Source: Arthrobacter yangruifuii
GTDB taxonomy: Bacteria; Actinomycetota; Actinomycetes; Actinomycetales; Micrococcaceae
Length of the DNA stretch: 64,000 bases
Direction of reading: 5' to 3'
NCBI RefSeq assembly: GCF_009192775.1
Contig: NZ_VTFX01000005.1
Coordinates: forward strand, 372,001 to 436,000
Part shown: piece by piece, positions 37,938 through 47,791 of the stretch
Position numbering within the stretch: the stretch's first letter is position 1
Layout of the letters: each line of letters starts with the position of its first letter
Made by a program: the position numbers and the translations under genes
Notes under the pieces: model-generated
The model's database searches: none
The model's input: only the letters and a program-made list of their open reading frames with translations
Told to the model about the DNA's origin: nothing

Positions 37938-39220
37938 GCACCGCAACAACGCTTCCCGCTTCCACACCGGCCGCCACGGTCGGCGTCCGCAGCTGGAAAA
38001 CCCCGATCATCCTGATGGTCCTGTCCCTGCTGGGACTTGCCGTCTTCGCCCTGGGCGCACCGTCCAATGACGTCACCTTCCGCCTTTCCGATCCCGGCGA
38101 GGCAATTGTCCTGCCCGAACTGGTGGTGTCCGCACCCGTTGTCGGATGGTTCACCGCCGTCCTGATGGTTGCAGCCGCAGCCTGGGCACTGATGCTGACC
38201 CGCAGCGGACGCCGGGTGCCCGTCTGGGTTGTCGCGGTCTTCGGACTGCTGTTCGTCATCGGCTTCCTCACCTGGGTGGTGGGCAGCGCGAACACCCCGA
38301 ACGTTGCCCTCTACGGTCTGCTCTCCGGCTCCTTTGCCCTGGCCATTCCGCTGATCTTCGGTTCGCTGTCGGGTGTGCTGTGTGAACGCTCCGGCGTCGT
38401 CAACATCGCCATTGAAGGCCAGCTGCTCTTCGGCGCCTTTGCTGCCGCTGTGGCGGGTTCGCTCTCCGGCAACGCATTCGTGGGTCTGTTCGCCGCGGCC
38501 GTGGCCGGTGCCATGGTGTCGCTGGTGCTGGCAGTCTTCAGCATCAAGTACATCGTCAACCAGGTCATTGTGGGCGTGGTGCTGAACGTGCTGGTCTCCG
38601 GCCTGACCGGATTCCTGTTCTCCACGCTGCTGTCCTCGGATGCCGCGAAGTGGAACTCCCCGCCGTCGCTGCCCCCGATCCGGATCCCGCTGCTGGCGGA
38701 CATCCCGATCCTCGGGCCGATCCTCTTCAACCAGTCGATTGTCGGCTACCTCATGTACATCGCCCTCGCCGCGGTTTACATCGGCCTGTTCCACTCCAAG
38801 TGGGGACTGCGTACCCGTGCCGTGGGCGAACACCCCAAGGCCGCTGACACCCTGGGCGTGAACGTGAACCGCACCCGGTTCATGAACGTGCTGCTCGCCG
38901 GTGTGGTTGCCGGCGTCGGCGGCGCATTCTTCACCCTCGTGTCCGTCTCCGCGTTCAACCGTGACATGACCGGCGGCCAGGGCTACATTGCCCTCGCCGC
39001 ACTCATCCTGGGCCGCTGGAACCCGCTCGGCGCGCTGCTGGCTGCGCTGCTGTTCGGCTTTGCCACCAACCTGCAGTATGTCCTGAGCCTGTTGGGAACC
39101 GCTGTTCCCAACCAGTTCCTGGCCATGCTGCCCTACATCGTGACGATCTTCGCCGTCGCCGGGGTGGTCGGCAAGTCCCGCGCCCCCGCCGCCAGCGGGG
39201 TGCCGTACATCAAGGGTTAG
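37934..39220 (+). CDS. Nucleoside ABC transporter permease 2
   Basis: A protein of 428 residues with about ten membrane segments. It has a longer N-terminal two-helix part than YufQ-like partners; the core motif CERSGVVNIAIEGQLLFGAFAAAVA is the family signature (N-I-x-I-E-G), and ADTLGVNVNRTRFMNVLLAGV is the cytoplasmic coupling loop. Together with permease 1 it makes the heterodimeric channel of the nucleoside importer. A GC-rich hairpin follows before cdd. Confidence 0.92.
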   Translation: MSTATTLPASTPAATVGVRSWKTPIILMVLSLLGLAVFALGAPSNDVTFRLSDPGEAIVLPELVVSAPVVGWFTAVLMVAAAAWALMLTRSGRRVPVWVVAVFGLLFVIGFLTWVVGSANTPNVALYGLLSGSFALAIPLIFGSLSGVLCERSGVVNIAIEGQLLFGAFAAAVAGSLSGNAFVGLFAAAVAGAMVSLVLAVFSIKYIVNQVIVGVVLNVLVSGLTGFLFSTLLSSDAAKWNSPPSLPPIRIPLLADIPILGPILFNQSIVGYLMYIALAAVYIGLFHSKWGLRTRAVGEHPKAADTLGVNVNRTRFMNVLLAGVVAGVGGAFFTLVSVSAFNRDMTGGQGYIALAALILGRWNPLGALLAALLFGFATNLQYVLSLLGTAVPNQFLAMLPYIVTIFAVAGVVGKSRAPAASGVPYIKG

Positions 39221-39228
39221 CACTGAGG

Positions 39229-39262
39229 GGGACCTGCCGCCGGGAAACCGGCGGCAGGTCCC
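39229..39262 (+). terminator. Perfect 15-bp hairpin between permease 2 and cdd
   Basis: 39229-39243 pairs perfectly with 39248-39262 around a GAAA tetraloop, followed by TCGTGGTTTCC. The T-run is weak; it may end or attenuate the transporter part relative to the salvage enzymes. Confidence 0.6.
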
Positions 39263-39310
39263 TCGTGGTTTCCGGTCCGTGCGGGCCGGACACCAAAATG
39301 AAAGGAAAAC

Positions 39311-39727
39311 ATGACAGAGACAACCACGCCCCCGGTGGACTGGGAGCTGCTCCTGGACACCGCCCGGGAAGCGCTGGCTCACGCCTACGTGCCCTACTCG
39401 AAGTATCCGGTCGGCGCCGCCGCGCTGACCGACGACGGCCGGATTGTGTCCGGCTGCAACATTGAAAACGCGTCCTACGGGCTGACCCTGTGTGCCGAAT
39501 GCTCCATGATCAGCCAGCTGCGCATGACCGGCGGCGGCCGTCTCGCTGCCTTCGCCTGCGTGGACGGAACCGGCAGCGTCCTGATGCCGTGCGGCCGCTG
39601 CCGGCAGCTGCTGTACGAATTCCGGGCACCGGGAATGCAGTTGATGACCGTAAGCGGTATCCGGAGCATGGACCAGGTCCTGCCGGATGCCTTTGGACCG
39701 CAGCACCTTGAAGGGCAGGACAAGTAA
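39311..39727 (+). CDS. cdd: Cytidine deaminase
   Basis: Deaminates cytidine and deoxycytidine to uridine and deoxyuridine in pyrimidine salvage. A 138-residue homotetrameric-type enzyme with zinc ligands in TLCAECSM (Cys61 with catalytic Glu63) and MPCGRC (Cys94, Cys97), and nucleoside-binding YSKYPVGAA and CNIENASYG. It has a good AAAGGAAA site before ATG 39311 and is followed with no gap by deoA (TAAATG). Confidence 0.96.
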   Translation: MTETTTPPVDWELLLDTAREALAHAYVPYSKYPVGAAALTDDGRIVSGCNIENASYGLTLCAECSMISQLRMTGGGRLAAFACVDGTGSVLMPCGRCRQLLYEFRAPGMQLMTVSGIRSMDQVLPDAFGPQHLEGQDK

Positions 39728-41017
39728 ATGAGCGCAGAAAAGTTCGACGCCGTAGACATCATCGGGATCAAGCGGGACCGCGGCACCCTGACCCCGGATC
39801 AGATTGACTGGACCATCGACGCCTACACCCGCGGCGCCATCGCGGATGAGCAGATGGCCGCACTGAACATGGCCATCCTGCTCAACGGAATGAGCCGGGA
39901 GGAGATTTCCCGCTGGACCCTCGCGATGATCAACTCGGGCGAGCGGATGGACTTCTCCGGACTGGGTAAACCCACCTCGGACAAGCACTCCACCGGCGGG
40001 GTGGGGGACAAGATCACCCTTCCGCTGGCCCCGCTGGTGGCCGTATTCGGCGTCGCCGTCCCGCAGCTTTCGGGCCGGGGGCTGGGCCACACCGGCGGCA
40101 CGCTGGACAAGCTCGAAGCCATCCCGGGCTGGCAGGCGGCCCTGACCAATGACGCCCTGATGGCCCAGCTGCGCGACGTCGGCGCCGTGATCTGCGCCGC
40201 GGGTGCGGGCCTGGCCCCGGCGGACAAAAAGCTGTACTCGCTGCGCGACGTCACCGGCACGGTGGAAGCCATTCCGCTGATTGCGTCCTCGATCATGAGC
40301 AAGAAGATCGCTGAAGGCACCGGTTCGCTGGTGCTGGATGTCAAGGTGGGAAGCGGCGCCTTCATGAAGGACGAAGCCCGCGCCCGTGAACTGGCCGAGA
40401 CGATGGTGGCCCTGGGCAAGGACGCCGGCGTAAACACGGTGGCACTGCTCACCGACATGTCCACTCCGCTGGGCCTGACCGCCGGCAACGCCATTGAGGT
40501 GCAGGAGTCCGTGGATGTGCTCGCCGGCGGCGGCCCGGAGGATGTTGTCGAGCTCACGCTGGCCCTGGCCCGCGAAATGCTCACGGCTGCGGGACAGCCC
40601 GACGCCGACCCGGAGGCTGCTCTGAAGGACGGCCGTGCAATGGACGTCTGGCGCCGGATGATCTCCGCCCAGGGCGGCGATCCCGATGCTGCGCTTCCGG
40701 TGGCACGGGAATCCGAAACCATCTACGCACCGGCTGACGGCGTGCTGGTGGAACTCGATGCCCTCTCCGTCGGTGTTGCAGCCTGGCGCCTCGGTGCCGG
40801 CCGCGCCCGCAAGGAAGACGCAGTCCAGGCCGGTGCCGGCGTCGTGATGCACGCCAAGCCGGGCGCCACGGTCCGGGCCGGAGAGCCGCTGATGACGCTG
40901 CTCACCGACACCCCCGAGAAGTTCGACCGTGCCCGCGAGGCGCTGGCGGACGCCGTCGTTGTGGCTCCCGAGGGATCGCGTCCGGCACGGAAGCTGATCA
41001 TCGACCGGATCAGCTAG
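39728..41017 (+). CDS. deoA: Thymidine phosphorylase
   Basis: Cleaves thymidine or deoxyuridine with phosphate to base and 2-deoxyribose-1-phosphate. A 429-residue enzyme of the glycosyltransferase family 3 class. The phosphate motif KHSTGGVGDK is at about 86-95, and the SGRGLGHTGGTLDKLEAIPG signature follows; the C-terminal domain is the usual biotin-like fold (GDGVLVELDALSVGVAAWRLGAGRA region). The ATG directly follows the cdd stop, so the two are coupled. Confidence 0.96.
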   Translation: MSAEKFDAVDIIGIKRDRGTLTPDQIDWTIDAYTRGAIADEQMAALNMAILLNGMSREEISRWTLAMINSGERMDFSGLGKPTSDKHSTGGVGDKITLPLAPLVAVFGVAVPQLSGRGLGHTGGTLDKLEAIPGWQAALTNDALMAQLRDVGAVICAAGAGLAPADKKLYSLRDVTGTVEAIPLIASSIMSKKIAEGTGSLVLDVKVGSGAFMKDEARARELAETMVALGKDAGVNTVALLTDMSTPLGLTAGNAIEVQESVDVLAGGGPEDVVELTLALAREMLTAAGQPDADPEAALKDGRAMDVWRRMISAQGGDPDAALPVARESETIYAPADGVLVELDALSVGVAAWRLGAGRARKEDAVQAGAGVVMHAKPGATVRAGEPLMTLLTDTPEKFDRAREALADAVVVAPEGSRPARKLIIDRIS

Positions 41018-41063
41018 CGTTCCGTTCCGGCCCTGCGGGTCCCTGTGGGACCGGGCCGGCCAT

Positions 41064-41098
41064 CGGTGCCCCCGCTGCACTTTGCTGCGGGGGCACCG
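41064..41098 (+). terminator. Hairpin after deoA
   Basis: CGGTGCCCCCGC (41064-41075) pairs with GCGGGGGCACCG (41087-41098) around an 11-nt loop. There is no T-run after it, so it is a weak terminator or mRNA end. Confidence 0.45.
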
Positions 41099-41121
41099 CT
41101 GCGTCCATGGCATCCTTGTAA

Positions 41122-41847
41122 ATGGACAGGTTTAGCTATTTCGAGGAGCGGCACCACTTGGACGTTCTGAGTGCCACGGTGGACGGCATCAACAACTTCA
41201 TCCTCTCCACGGCGGGCTCGCCGTGGGTCTATCTGGGGCTCCTGGCCTGCTGCCTGATCGACGGTTTCTTCCCGCCCGTCCCCAGCGAGTCCCTGGTGGT
41301 GGCGCTGGCGTCGCTGGCGCTCAGCGGTGCCGGCGTCAATATCTGGCTGATCATCCCGGCCGCAGCCCTGGGCGCGTTCCTGGGGGACAACCTGGCCTAC
41401 CTGCTGGGCCGCTGGATCGGTACCGACCGGTTCGGCTGGATGCGCACCCCGAAGATGCGCCGGTCCGTCGCCTGGGCACGCCACGAACTCGACAAACGGT
41501 CAATGTCGCTGATCCTCGTGGCCCGGTTCATCCCGGTCGGCCGGGTGGTAGTGAATGTCACCGCCGGCGCCACCGGTTTCCCGCGGCGGCGGTTTGTCGC
41601 CCTGACGGCTATCTCCGGGGCGGTCTGGGCCGCCTACAGCGTGGCCATCGGGGCGATAGCCGGCGCCTGGTTCAGTGAGCACCATCTGCTTGGCGTGGTG
41701 GTGGGGGTGGCCGGAGCCCTCATCCTGGGCCTGCTGATCGACCGCATCATCACCATGGTCCGCGGCACCTCACCCGGATCACAGCTCCCACCGGGCGACG
41801 CCGTGCCGAACGCCGGCGAGGACAAGCGTACGCAGAAGGCCGCCTGA
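41122..41847 (+). CDS. DedA family membrane protein
   Basis: A 241-residue member of the DedA/SNARE-associated (VTT) superfamily. It has about five or six membrane segments, the re-entrant loop FFPPVPSESLVVA, the GDNLAYLLGRWIGTDRF segment, and RFIPVGRVVVNVTAGATGFPRRRF, which is the DedA signature with essential Arg. Relatives flip undecaprenyl-phosphate or phospholipids; a link to the surrounding salvage genes is only positional. Next gene 19 nt after. Confidence 0.88.
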   Translation: MDRFSYFEERHHLDVLSATVDGINNFILSTAGSPWVYLGLLACCLIDGFFPPVPSESLVVALASLALSGAGVNIWLIIPAAALGAFLGDNLAYLLGRWIGTDRFGWMRTPKMRRSVAWARHELDKRSMSLILVARFIPVGRVVVNVTAGATGFPRRRFVALTAISGAVWAAYSVAIGAIAGAWFSEHHLLGVVVGVAGALILGLLIDRIITMVRGTSPGSQLPPGDAVPNAGEDKRTQKAA

Positions 41848-41854
41848 AACACCG

Positions 41855-41860
41855 TAGAGT
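41855..41860 (+). promoter_or_regulatory. -10 box of leaderless add transcript
   Basis: TAGAGT ends 6 nt before GTG 41867, with no ribosome-binding site between. It suggests an internal promoter for adenosine deaminase. Confidence 0.4.
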
Positions 41861-41866
41861 TGCCGT

Positions 41867-43006
41867 GTGACTGAGCCTACAAACCTCCCCGAATCCTCTT
41901 CCCTCGACGTGCGCAGCCTGCCGAAGGTATCGCTGCACGATCACCTTGACGGCGGCCTGCGTCCGGCCACCATCATTGAGCTGGCCGCCGCCGTCGGCCA
42001 TACCCTGCCGAGCACGGACCCCGCCGCACTGGGGGAGTGGTTCCGCGACTCCGCTGACTCCGGTTCCCTGCCGCGCTACCTCGAAACCTTCGACCACACC
42101 CTCGCGGTCATGCAGACGCGCGACGGCCTGGTGCGGGTGGCCCGCGAATTCGTCGAAGACCTCGCCGCGGACGGCGTGGTCTACGCCGAAGTCCGCTGGG
42201 CGCCCGAGCAGCACCTGCAGGCAGGGCTGAGCCTGGACGAAGCCGTGGAAGCCGTTCAGGCCGGAATCGAAGAAGGCGTCGTGAACGCCGAGGCGGCAGG
42301 CCGCTTCATCCAGGTGGGCCAGCTCCTCACCGCCATGCGGCACGCGGACCGCTCCATGGAAATCGCCGAGCTCGCCGTCCGGCACCGCGATTCCGGTGCC
42401 GTTGGCTTCGACATCGCCGGCCCCGAAGACGGTTTCCTGCCTGCGCGATTCAAGGACGCCTTCACCTACCTCGCAGAACACCAGTTCCCGGTGACGGTGC
42501 ACGCGGGCGAGGCCGCCGGCATCGAAAGCATCGTTGACGCCCTCGTGAACGGACGGGCGCTGCGGCTGGGCCACGGCGTACGGATCGCCGAAGACATCGA
42601 CGTCGAATTCGAAGAGCCCGCCGCCGATGACGAGGCCGAAGTGGGCATCGTGAGCATGGGCCGGGTTGCCAACTGGGTCCGCGACCGCGGAATCCCGTTG
42701 GAGGTTTGCCCGTCCTCCAATCTGCAGACCGGCGCGGTGGCCTCCTTCGGCGAGGACATCGAGACACATCCGATCGATCTGCTGTACCAGACCGGTTTCG
42801 CCGTCACCGTCAACACGGACAACCGCCTGATGAGCTCCGTGACCCTCACCGGCGAATTCGAACTGCTGATGGAGACCTTCGACTATGACCTGGACGATGT
42901 CCTGGAGCTGACCATGAATGCCGTCAACGCGGCCTTCCTGCCCCTGGACGAGCGGGCAGCACTGTCCGCCTATGTCACCGAAGGATTCAACCGAGCCCGT
43001 GGCTGA
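41867..43006 (+). CDS. add: Adenosine deaminase
   Basis: Converts adenosine and deoxyadenosine to inosine forms in purine salvage. A 379-residue amidohydrolase-fold enzyme. Zinc ligands and catalytic residues: H24 and H26 in SLHDHLDGG, H212 with E215 in VHAGEA, H236 in LGHG, and D318 in NTDNRLM. The NTDN rather than NTDDP form is what I recall for actinobacterial ADA. GTG start at 41867, probably from a leaderless transcript. The mazG start overlaps its end by 8 nt. Confidence 0.94.
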   Translation: MTEPTNLPESSSLDVRSLPKVSLHDHLDGGLRPATIIELAAAVGHTLPSTDPAALGEWFRDSADSGSLPRYLETFDHTLAVMQTRDGLVRVAREFVEDLAADGVVYAEVRWAPEQHLQAGLSLDEAVEAVQAGIEEGVVNAEAAGRFIQVGQLLTAMRHADRSMEIAELAVRHRDSGAVGFDIAGPEDGFLPARFKDAFTYLAEHQFPVTVHAGEAAGIESIVDALVNGRALRLGHGVRIAEDIDVEFEEPAADDEAEVGIVSMGRVANWVRDRGIPLEVCPSSNLQTGAVASFGEDIETHPIDLLYQTGFAVTVNTDNRLMSSVTLTGEFELLMETFDYDLDDVLELTMNAVNAAFLPLDERAALSAYVTEGFNRARG

Positions 43007-43682
43007 ACTTCCCCTTCCCGATGACCTTGGCGGGCGGTTCGCCCGCCTCGCCGAGGTCATCGGTGTCCTCCGCGAGCGGTGCCCGTGGACCCGGGCATTG
43101 ACCCACGAGTCCCTGCTTGAGTATCTCGTGGAGGAAACCTACGAGCTGGTCGAAGCCGTGGAAGGCGGAACAACCGGTCCCGGCCGGGCGGAGGAACTGC
43201 GCGGCGAGCTGGGGGATGTGCTGCTGCAGGTGCTGCTTCACGCCCGCCTGCAGCAGGAAACCGGCAGTTTTTCCGTCGCGGACGTCATCGATTCCCTCAC
43301 CGCGAAGATGATCCGCCGCAACCCGCACGTCTTCCTCCCGGACGGCAGCCTCCGCCAGGACGGCGAAGAGTCCGGCCTGGCTGCCATCGAAAAGGCCTGG
43401 GACCGGGCCAAGCGGGCGGAGACCCCCTCCCGGACCTCGGCTTTCGAAGGGATTCCCGCCGGACTGCCGGCCCTGCTCCTGGCCGCCAAGACGCTGTCCC
43501 GCGCCCGCCGGGCGGGCCGGCCGCTGCCCGATCCGGTGGCGGTCCCGGAGTTCTCCGACGAAGACGGGCTGGGGGATGCACTGTTTACCCTGGTCCGCCG
43601 TGCCTCGGACCAGGGGCTCGACGCGGAGGCGGCGCTTCGTGCTGCGGTCCGCCGCTACACATCCGGCGGCTCCGGGCACTAA
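42999..43682 (+). CDS. mazG: MazG family nucleoside triphosphate pyrophosphohydrolase
   Basis: Hydrolyses non-canonical or excess NTPs to NMP and pyrophosphate. A 227-residue protein with the MazG metal-binding pattern E-E-x-x-E (LVEETYELVEAVE, about 42-54) and E-x-x-D (ELGDVLLQVLLHARL). The catalytic domain is at about 10-115; the rest is a C-terminal MazG-like half with AAKTLSRARRAG. Start uncertain: GTG 42999 overlaps the add stop by 8 nt; an in-frame ATG at 42972 is an alternative. Confidence 0.88.
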   Translation: MAELPLPDDLGGRFARLAEVIGVLRERCPWTRALTHESLLEYLVEETYELVEAVEGGTTGPGRAEELRGELGDVLLQVLLHARLQQETGSFSVADVIDSLTAKMIRRNPHVFLPDGSLRQDGEESGLAAIEKAWDRAKRAETPSRTSAFEGIPAGLPALLLAAKTLSRARRAGRPLPDPVAVPEFSDEDGLGDALFTLVRRASDQGLDAEAALRAAVRRYTSGGSGH

Positions 43683-43746
43683 CCTGCAGACCGCGGGTCC
43701 ACCAGCCCCAGATCACCCCGATCTTTGTGATTCAAGCCACCGGACC

Positions 43747-43774
43747 TTACTCGGAGCCGCGATTCTATTAGGCT
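43747..43774 (+). promoter_or_regulatory. Promoter of eno
   Basis: -35 TTACTC (43747-43752), 16 bp, -10 TAGGCT (43769-43774). The leader to the eno ATG is about 75 nt. Confidence 0.45.
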
Positions 43775-43776
43775 AA

Positions 43777-45138
<1,362 letters not shown>

Positions 45139-45157
45139 ATAACCGGTCCGCCGACGG

Positions 45158-45189
45158 CGCCTGCAGACCCGATTTCGGGACTGCAGGCG
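45158..45189 (+). terminator. Hairpin after eno
   Basis: CGCCTGCAG (45158-45166) pairs with CTGCAGGCG (45181-45189), and inside it CCCG pairs with CGGG around an ATTT loop. Only TTGC follows, so termination strength is uncertain. Confidence 0.5.
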
Positions 45190-45312
45190 TTGCGGTACGG
45201 GATCCGGGACCACGGGTGGGTAACCTCATAGGAGGGGACCCGCCCGCAGTCGTTTCCCGACCTTTTCCAGCACCTTTTTTACTGCATCAGCACCGATAGA
45301 GACAGGACCCGC

Positions 45313-46089
45313 ATGCCGACCCGACGCCCCAAGGTTCCCAGGCCAGCGGCCCCAGTGAACGCCGGCGGCACGGGCGCAGGAGGAGCAAAACCTGCTTCCA
45401 AAACTGCCTCGGCGAAGCCTGCCGTGACGAAGACGGCTGCCCCGAAAACCGCTGCAGCGGCGAAGCCTGCCGCGCCGAAAACAGCGGCGCCGAAAACTCC
45501 TGCTCCGAAGACGGCTGCCCCGGACATCTCGGCGCCTAAGCCAACGGCGCCCGCCGCCAAGCCGCGTTCACGGAAGCCGTCCGCGTCGGACGCCCGTGCA
45601 GCAGTGCGTTCCCAGCTCTCCGGCGGAATCCGGCGCAAAAACCATCCGGCACCGGACCAGGCCCCGGCCGAGGCGCCTGTGGCCGAAACCCAGGATGAGC
45701 TGCGTCCGGTACCCGCGAAGGCGTTCTCCGGGAGGCTGCTGGTACTGGCCATGGTGATGGTTGCCATCACCGTGCTGCTGGCCCCCTCGGTGCGGACGTA
45801 CCTGCAGCAGCGCTCGGATATTGCGGTGGCCAAGGCGGAAATTGCCGAAGCCGAAGCGACACAGGCGGAGCTGGAAGTGCAGCTGGGCCGCTGGGAGGAT
45901 CCGGCCTACATCAAGCAGCAGGCCCGGGACCGGATTTTCCTGGTCATGCCGGGGGAGAAGCGCTACCTCGTGAAGGGGGAAAACGGAGTGGAAGAAGCCG
46001 AGCAGCTTGCCGCCGAAGAGGAGCCCGAAGACCTGCCGTGGGTTGATTCCCTGTGGGACTCGGTCAAGAAATCCGCCACGGCACAGTAA
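45313..46089 (+). CDS. FtsB/DivIC septum-formation initiator family protein with long Ala/Pro/Lys-rich N-terminal tail
   Basis: A protein of 258 residues. Residues 1-90 are basic and low-complexity with repeated KTAAPK units (39-70); one membrane helix at about 141-158 (RLLVLAMVMVAITVLLAPS); a coiled-coil at about 163-193 (SDIAVAKAEIAEAEATQAELEVQL) and a DPAYIKQQARDRIFLVMPGEK segment, which is the FtsB/DivIC motif. These proteins help assemble the divisome with FtsL/FtsQ. The cytoplasmic tail is much longer than in E. coli FtsB (103 aa). Order eno-ftsB-DUF501-ppx is common in actinobacteria. Confidence 0.85.
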   Translation: MPTRRPKVPRPAAPVNAGGTGAGGAKPASKTASAKPAVTKTAAPKTAAAAKPAAPKTAAPKTPAPKTAAPDISAPKPTAPAAKPRSRKPSASDARAAVRSQLSGGIRRKNHPAPDQAPAEAPVAETQDELRPVPAKAFSGRLLVLAMVMVAITVLLAPSVRTYLQQRSDIAVAKAEIAEAEATQAELEVQLGRWEDPAYIKQQARDRIFLVMPGEKRYLVKGENGVEEAEQLAAEEEPEDLPWVDSLWDSVKKSATAQ

Positions 46090-46116
46090 TCTGGAGGCTG
46101 ATATAAGAAGCAGCCC

Positions 46117-46134
46117 GGGGCCCTCGCGGGCCCC
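46117..46134 (+). other. 7-bp hairpin between ftsB-like and DUF501 genes
   Basis: GGGGCCC-TCGC-GGGCCCC, a perfect stem with a tetraloop, lies just before the DUF501 ribosome site. No T-run; it may be an RNA processing or attenuation element. Confidence 0.35.
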
Positions 46135-46151
46135 ACGGAAGGACCTCCTGC

Positions 46152-46817
46152 ATGACCCAGGACCAGCTCACCCCCACCCAGGCAGACCTGGAGACCCTGA
46201 GCCGGCAGCTTGGCCGCCCGGTGCGCGACGTCGTCGAAATCGGCGCCCGCTGCGTCTGCGGCAACCCGCTGGTAGCCACCACGGCCCCCCGGCTGAGCAA
46301 CGGCATCCCCTTCCCCACCACGTACTACCTGACCCACCCGGTCATCACGGCCGCCGTTTCGCGGCTCGAAGCCGCCGGAATGATGACGGACATGTCCCTG
46401 CGGCTGGAAGAGGACCCGGACCTGGCGCAGCGGTACCGCGATGCCCATGAGCACTACCTCCGGGTCCGCGACGAAATCGGGGAGCGCACCGGTACCGGCC
46501 CCGTCCCGGAGATTGCCGGTGTCTCCGCCGGAGGCATGCCCACCCGGGTGAAATGCCTGCACGTGCTGGTCGGCCACTCTCTGGCCGCAGGCCCCGGGGT
46601 CAATCCGCTGGGCGACGAAGCGCTGGCCGCCATTGAGCAATGGTGGACAACGGACCGCTGTTACTGCGAAGGTGCATGGGACACCGCAGCTCCCGCCCCG
46701 GCACGGGACCTGAGCCGCCACACCAAGACCCAGGGCCTCAGCCCGGAAGAACTCGAGAGCAAGAAGGCTGCCCGCCGGCAGGCATCTGATGCCGCAACCA
46801 GCGAAGGGGAACTGTGA
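46152..46817 (+). CDS. DUF501 domain protein
   Basis: A protein of 221 residues covering the DUF501 domain, an actinobacterial family of unknown function. Cys-containing motifs RCVCGNPLV, VKCLHVLVGHSLA and DRCYCEGAW (six Cys in total) suggest a metal site, which is my inference. It is consistently located beside ppx and downstream of ftsB/eno. Its stop overlaps the ppx start by 4 nt. Confidence 0.88.
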   Translation: MTQDQLTPTQADLETLSRQLGRPVRDVVEIGARCVCGNPLVATTAPRLSNGIPFPTTYYLTHPVITAAVSRLEAAGMMTDMSLRLEEDPDLAQRYRDAHEHYLRVRDEIGERTGTGPVPEIAGVSAGGMPTRVKCLHVLVGHSLAAGPGVNPLGDEALAAIEQWWTTDRCYCEGAWDTAAPAPARDLSRHTKTQGLSPEELESKKAARRQASDAATSEGEL

Positions 46818-47791
46818 CAAGCCAGGAAGACAGCCGTGCCGAAAGCACGCGTGTCGCCGCCATCGACTGCGGCACCAACTCCATCCGGCTGCTTATTGCC
46901 GATATCACCCGGGACAGCGGGGGAGCGGCCCGGCTGACCGACGTCGTACGCCTGATGCGGGTGAACCGGCTGGGACAGGGAGTGGACGCCACCGGACGGC
47001 TGGCCCCCGACGCTTTGGAGCGGACCTTCGCCGCGGCGGACGAGTACGCCGCCCTGATCCGCGAACACGGAGCGTCGCGGATCCGCTTCGTGGCCACCTC
47101 CGCCAGCCGCGACGCGGAAAACCGCCAGGAGTTTGTGGACGGAATTCGTGACCGGCTCGGCGTTGAACCCGAAGTCATCAGCGGGGACGAGGAAGCGGCG
47201 CTGTCCTTTGCCGGCGCCGCCAGCGTCTTTGCCGGAGCAAACGGCGCCAAGACCCTCGTGGTGGACCTGGGCGGCGGCAGCACCGAGTTTGTCCTCGGGG
47301 ACGCTTCCGGTGTCCTGGCGGCCAAGAGCACCAATATGGGCTGCGTGCGCTTCACCGAGCGCTACCTGCGCTCCGATCCGCCCACCGAGGCGGAAACCGC
47401 GGCGGCCCGGGCGGAGATTCTGGACATGATCGCCTCCGCGCTGGTTACCGTGCCGCTGGCTGACACAGACCGGCTGGTGGGGGTGGCCGGGACCATCACC
47501 ACGGTCACCGCCGCTGCCCTGGACCTGGCCGAATACTCTCCGGAGGCGATCCACGGAACCGAGCTCGGCCGCGCGCAGATCGATGCCACGGCCGACACCC
47601 TGCTGCACCTGGACCGGTCAGCCCGGGCTGCCCTGCCGTACATGCATCCGGGCCGGGTGGACGTTATCGGCGCCGGTGCGCTGATCTGGCGGACCATCGT
47701 GGACCGCATTGACGAACTGACGGACGGCCGCGTGGCCACGGCATTCGCCAGCGAACACGACATCCTTGACGGCATTGCCCTGAGCGCGTGA
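46814..47791 (+). CDS. Ppx/GppA family exopolyphosphatase
   Basis: A 325-residue member of the sugar kinase/actin-fold Ppx/GppA family. N-terminal VAAIDCGTNSIRLLIAD and ATSASRDAENR bind phosphate; GGGSTEFVLG is the second phosphate loop. It hydrolyses the terminal phosphate of polyphosphate or pppGpp; short single-domain forms such as this are usually the Ppx1 of actinobacteria. GTG 46814 overlaps the DUF501 stop by 4 nt, and the next gene overlaps its own stop by 4 nt. Confidence 0.9.
   Translation: MTSQEDSRAESTRVAAIDCGTNSIRLLIADITRDSGGAARLTDVVRLMRVNRLGQGVDATGRLAPDALERTFAAADEYAALIREHGASRIRFVATSASRDAENRQEFVDGIRDRLGVEPEVISGDEEAALSFAGAASVFAGANGAKTLVVDLGGGSTEFVLGDASGVLAAKSTNMGCVRFTERYLRSDPPTEAETAAARAEILDMIASALVTVPLADTDRLVGVAGTITTVTAAALDLAEYSPEAIHGTELGRAQIDATADTLLHLDRSARAALPYMHPGRVDVIGAGALIWRTIVDRIDELTDGRVATAFASEHDILDGIALSA

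Noticed and set aside
37550-41113. 1187-codon minus-strand open frame across the permease, cdd and deoA genes
   Set aside because: Antisense to well-conserved genes, with low-complexity Gln/His/Gly/Arg composition typical of shadow frames in GC-rich DNA.
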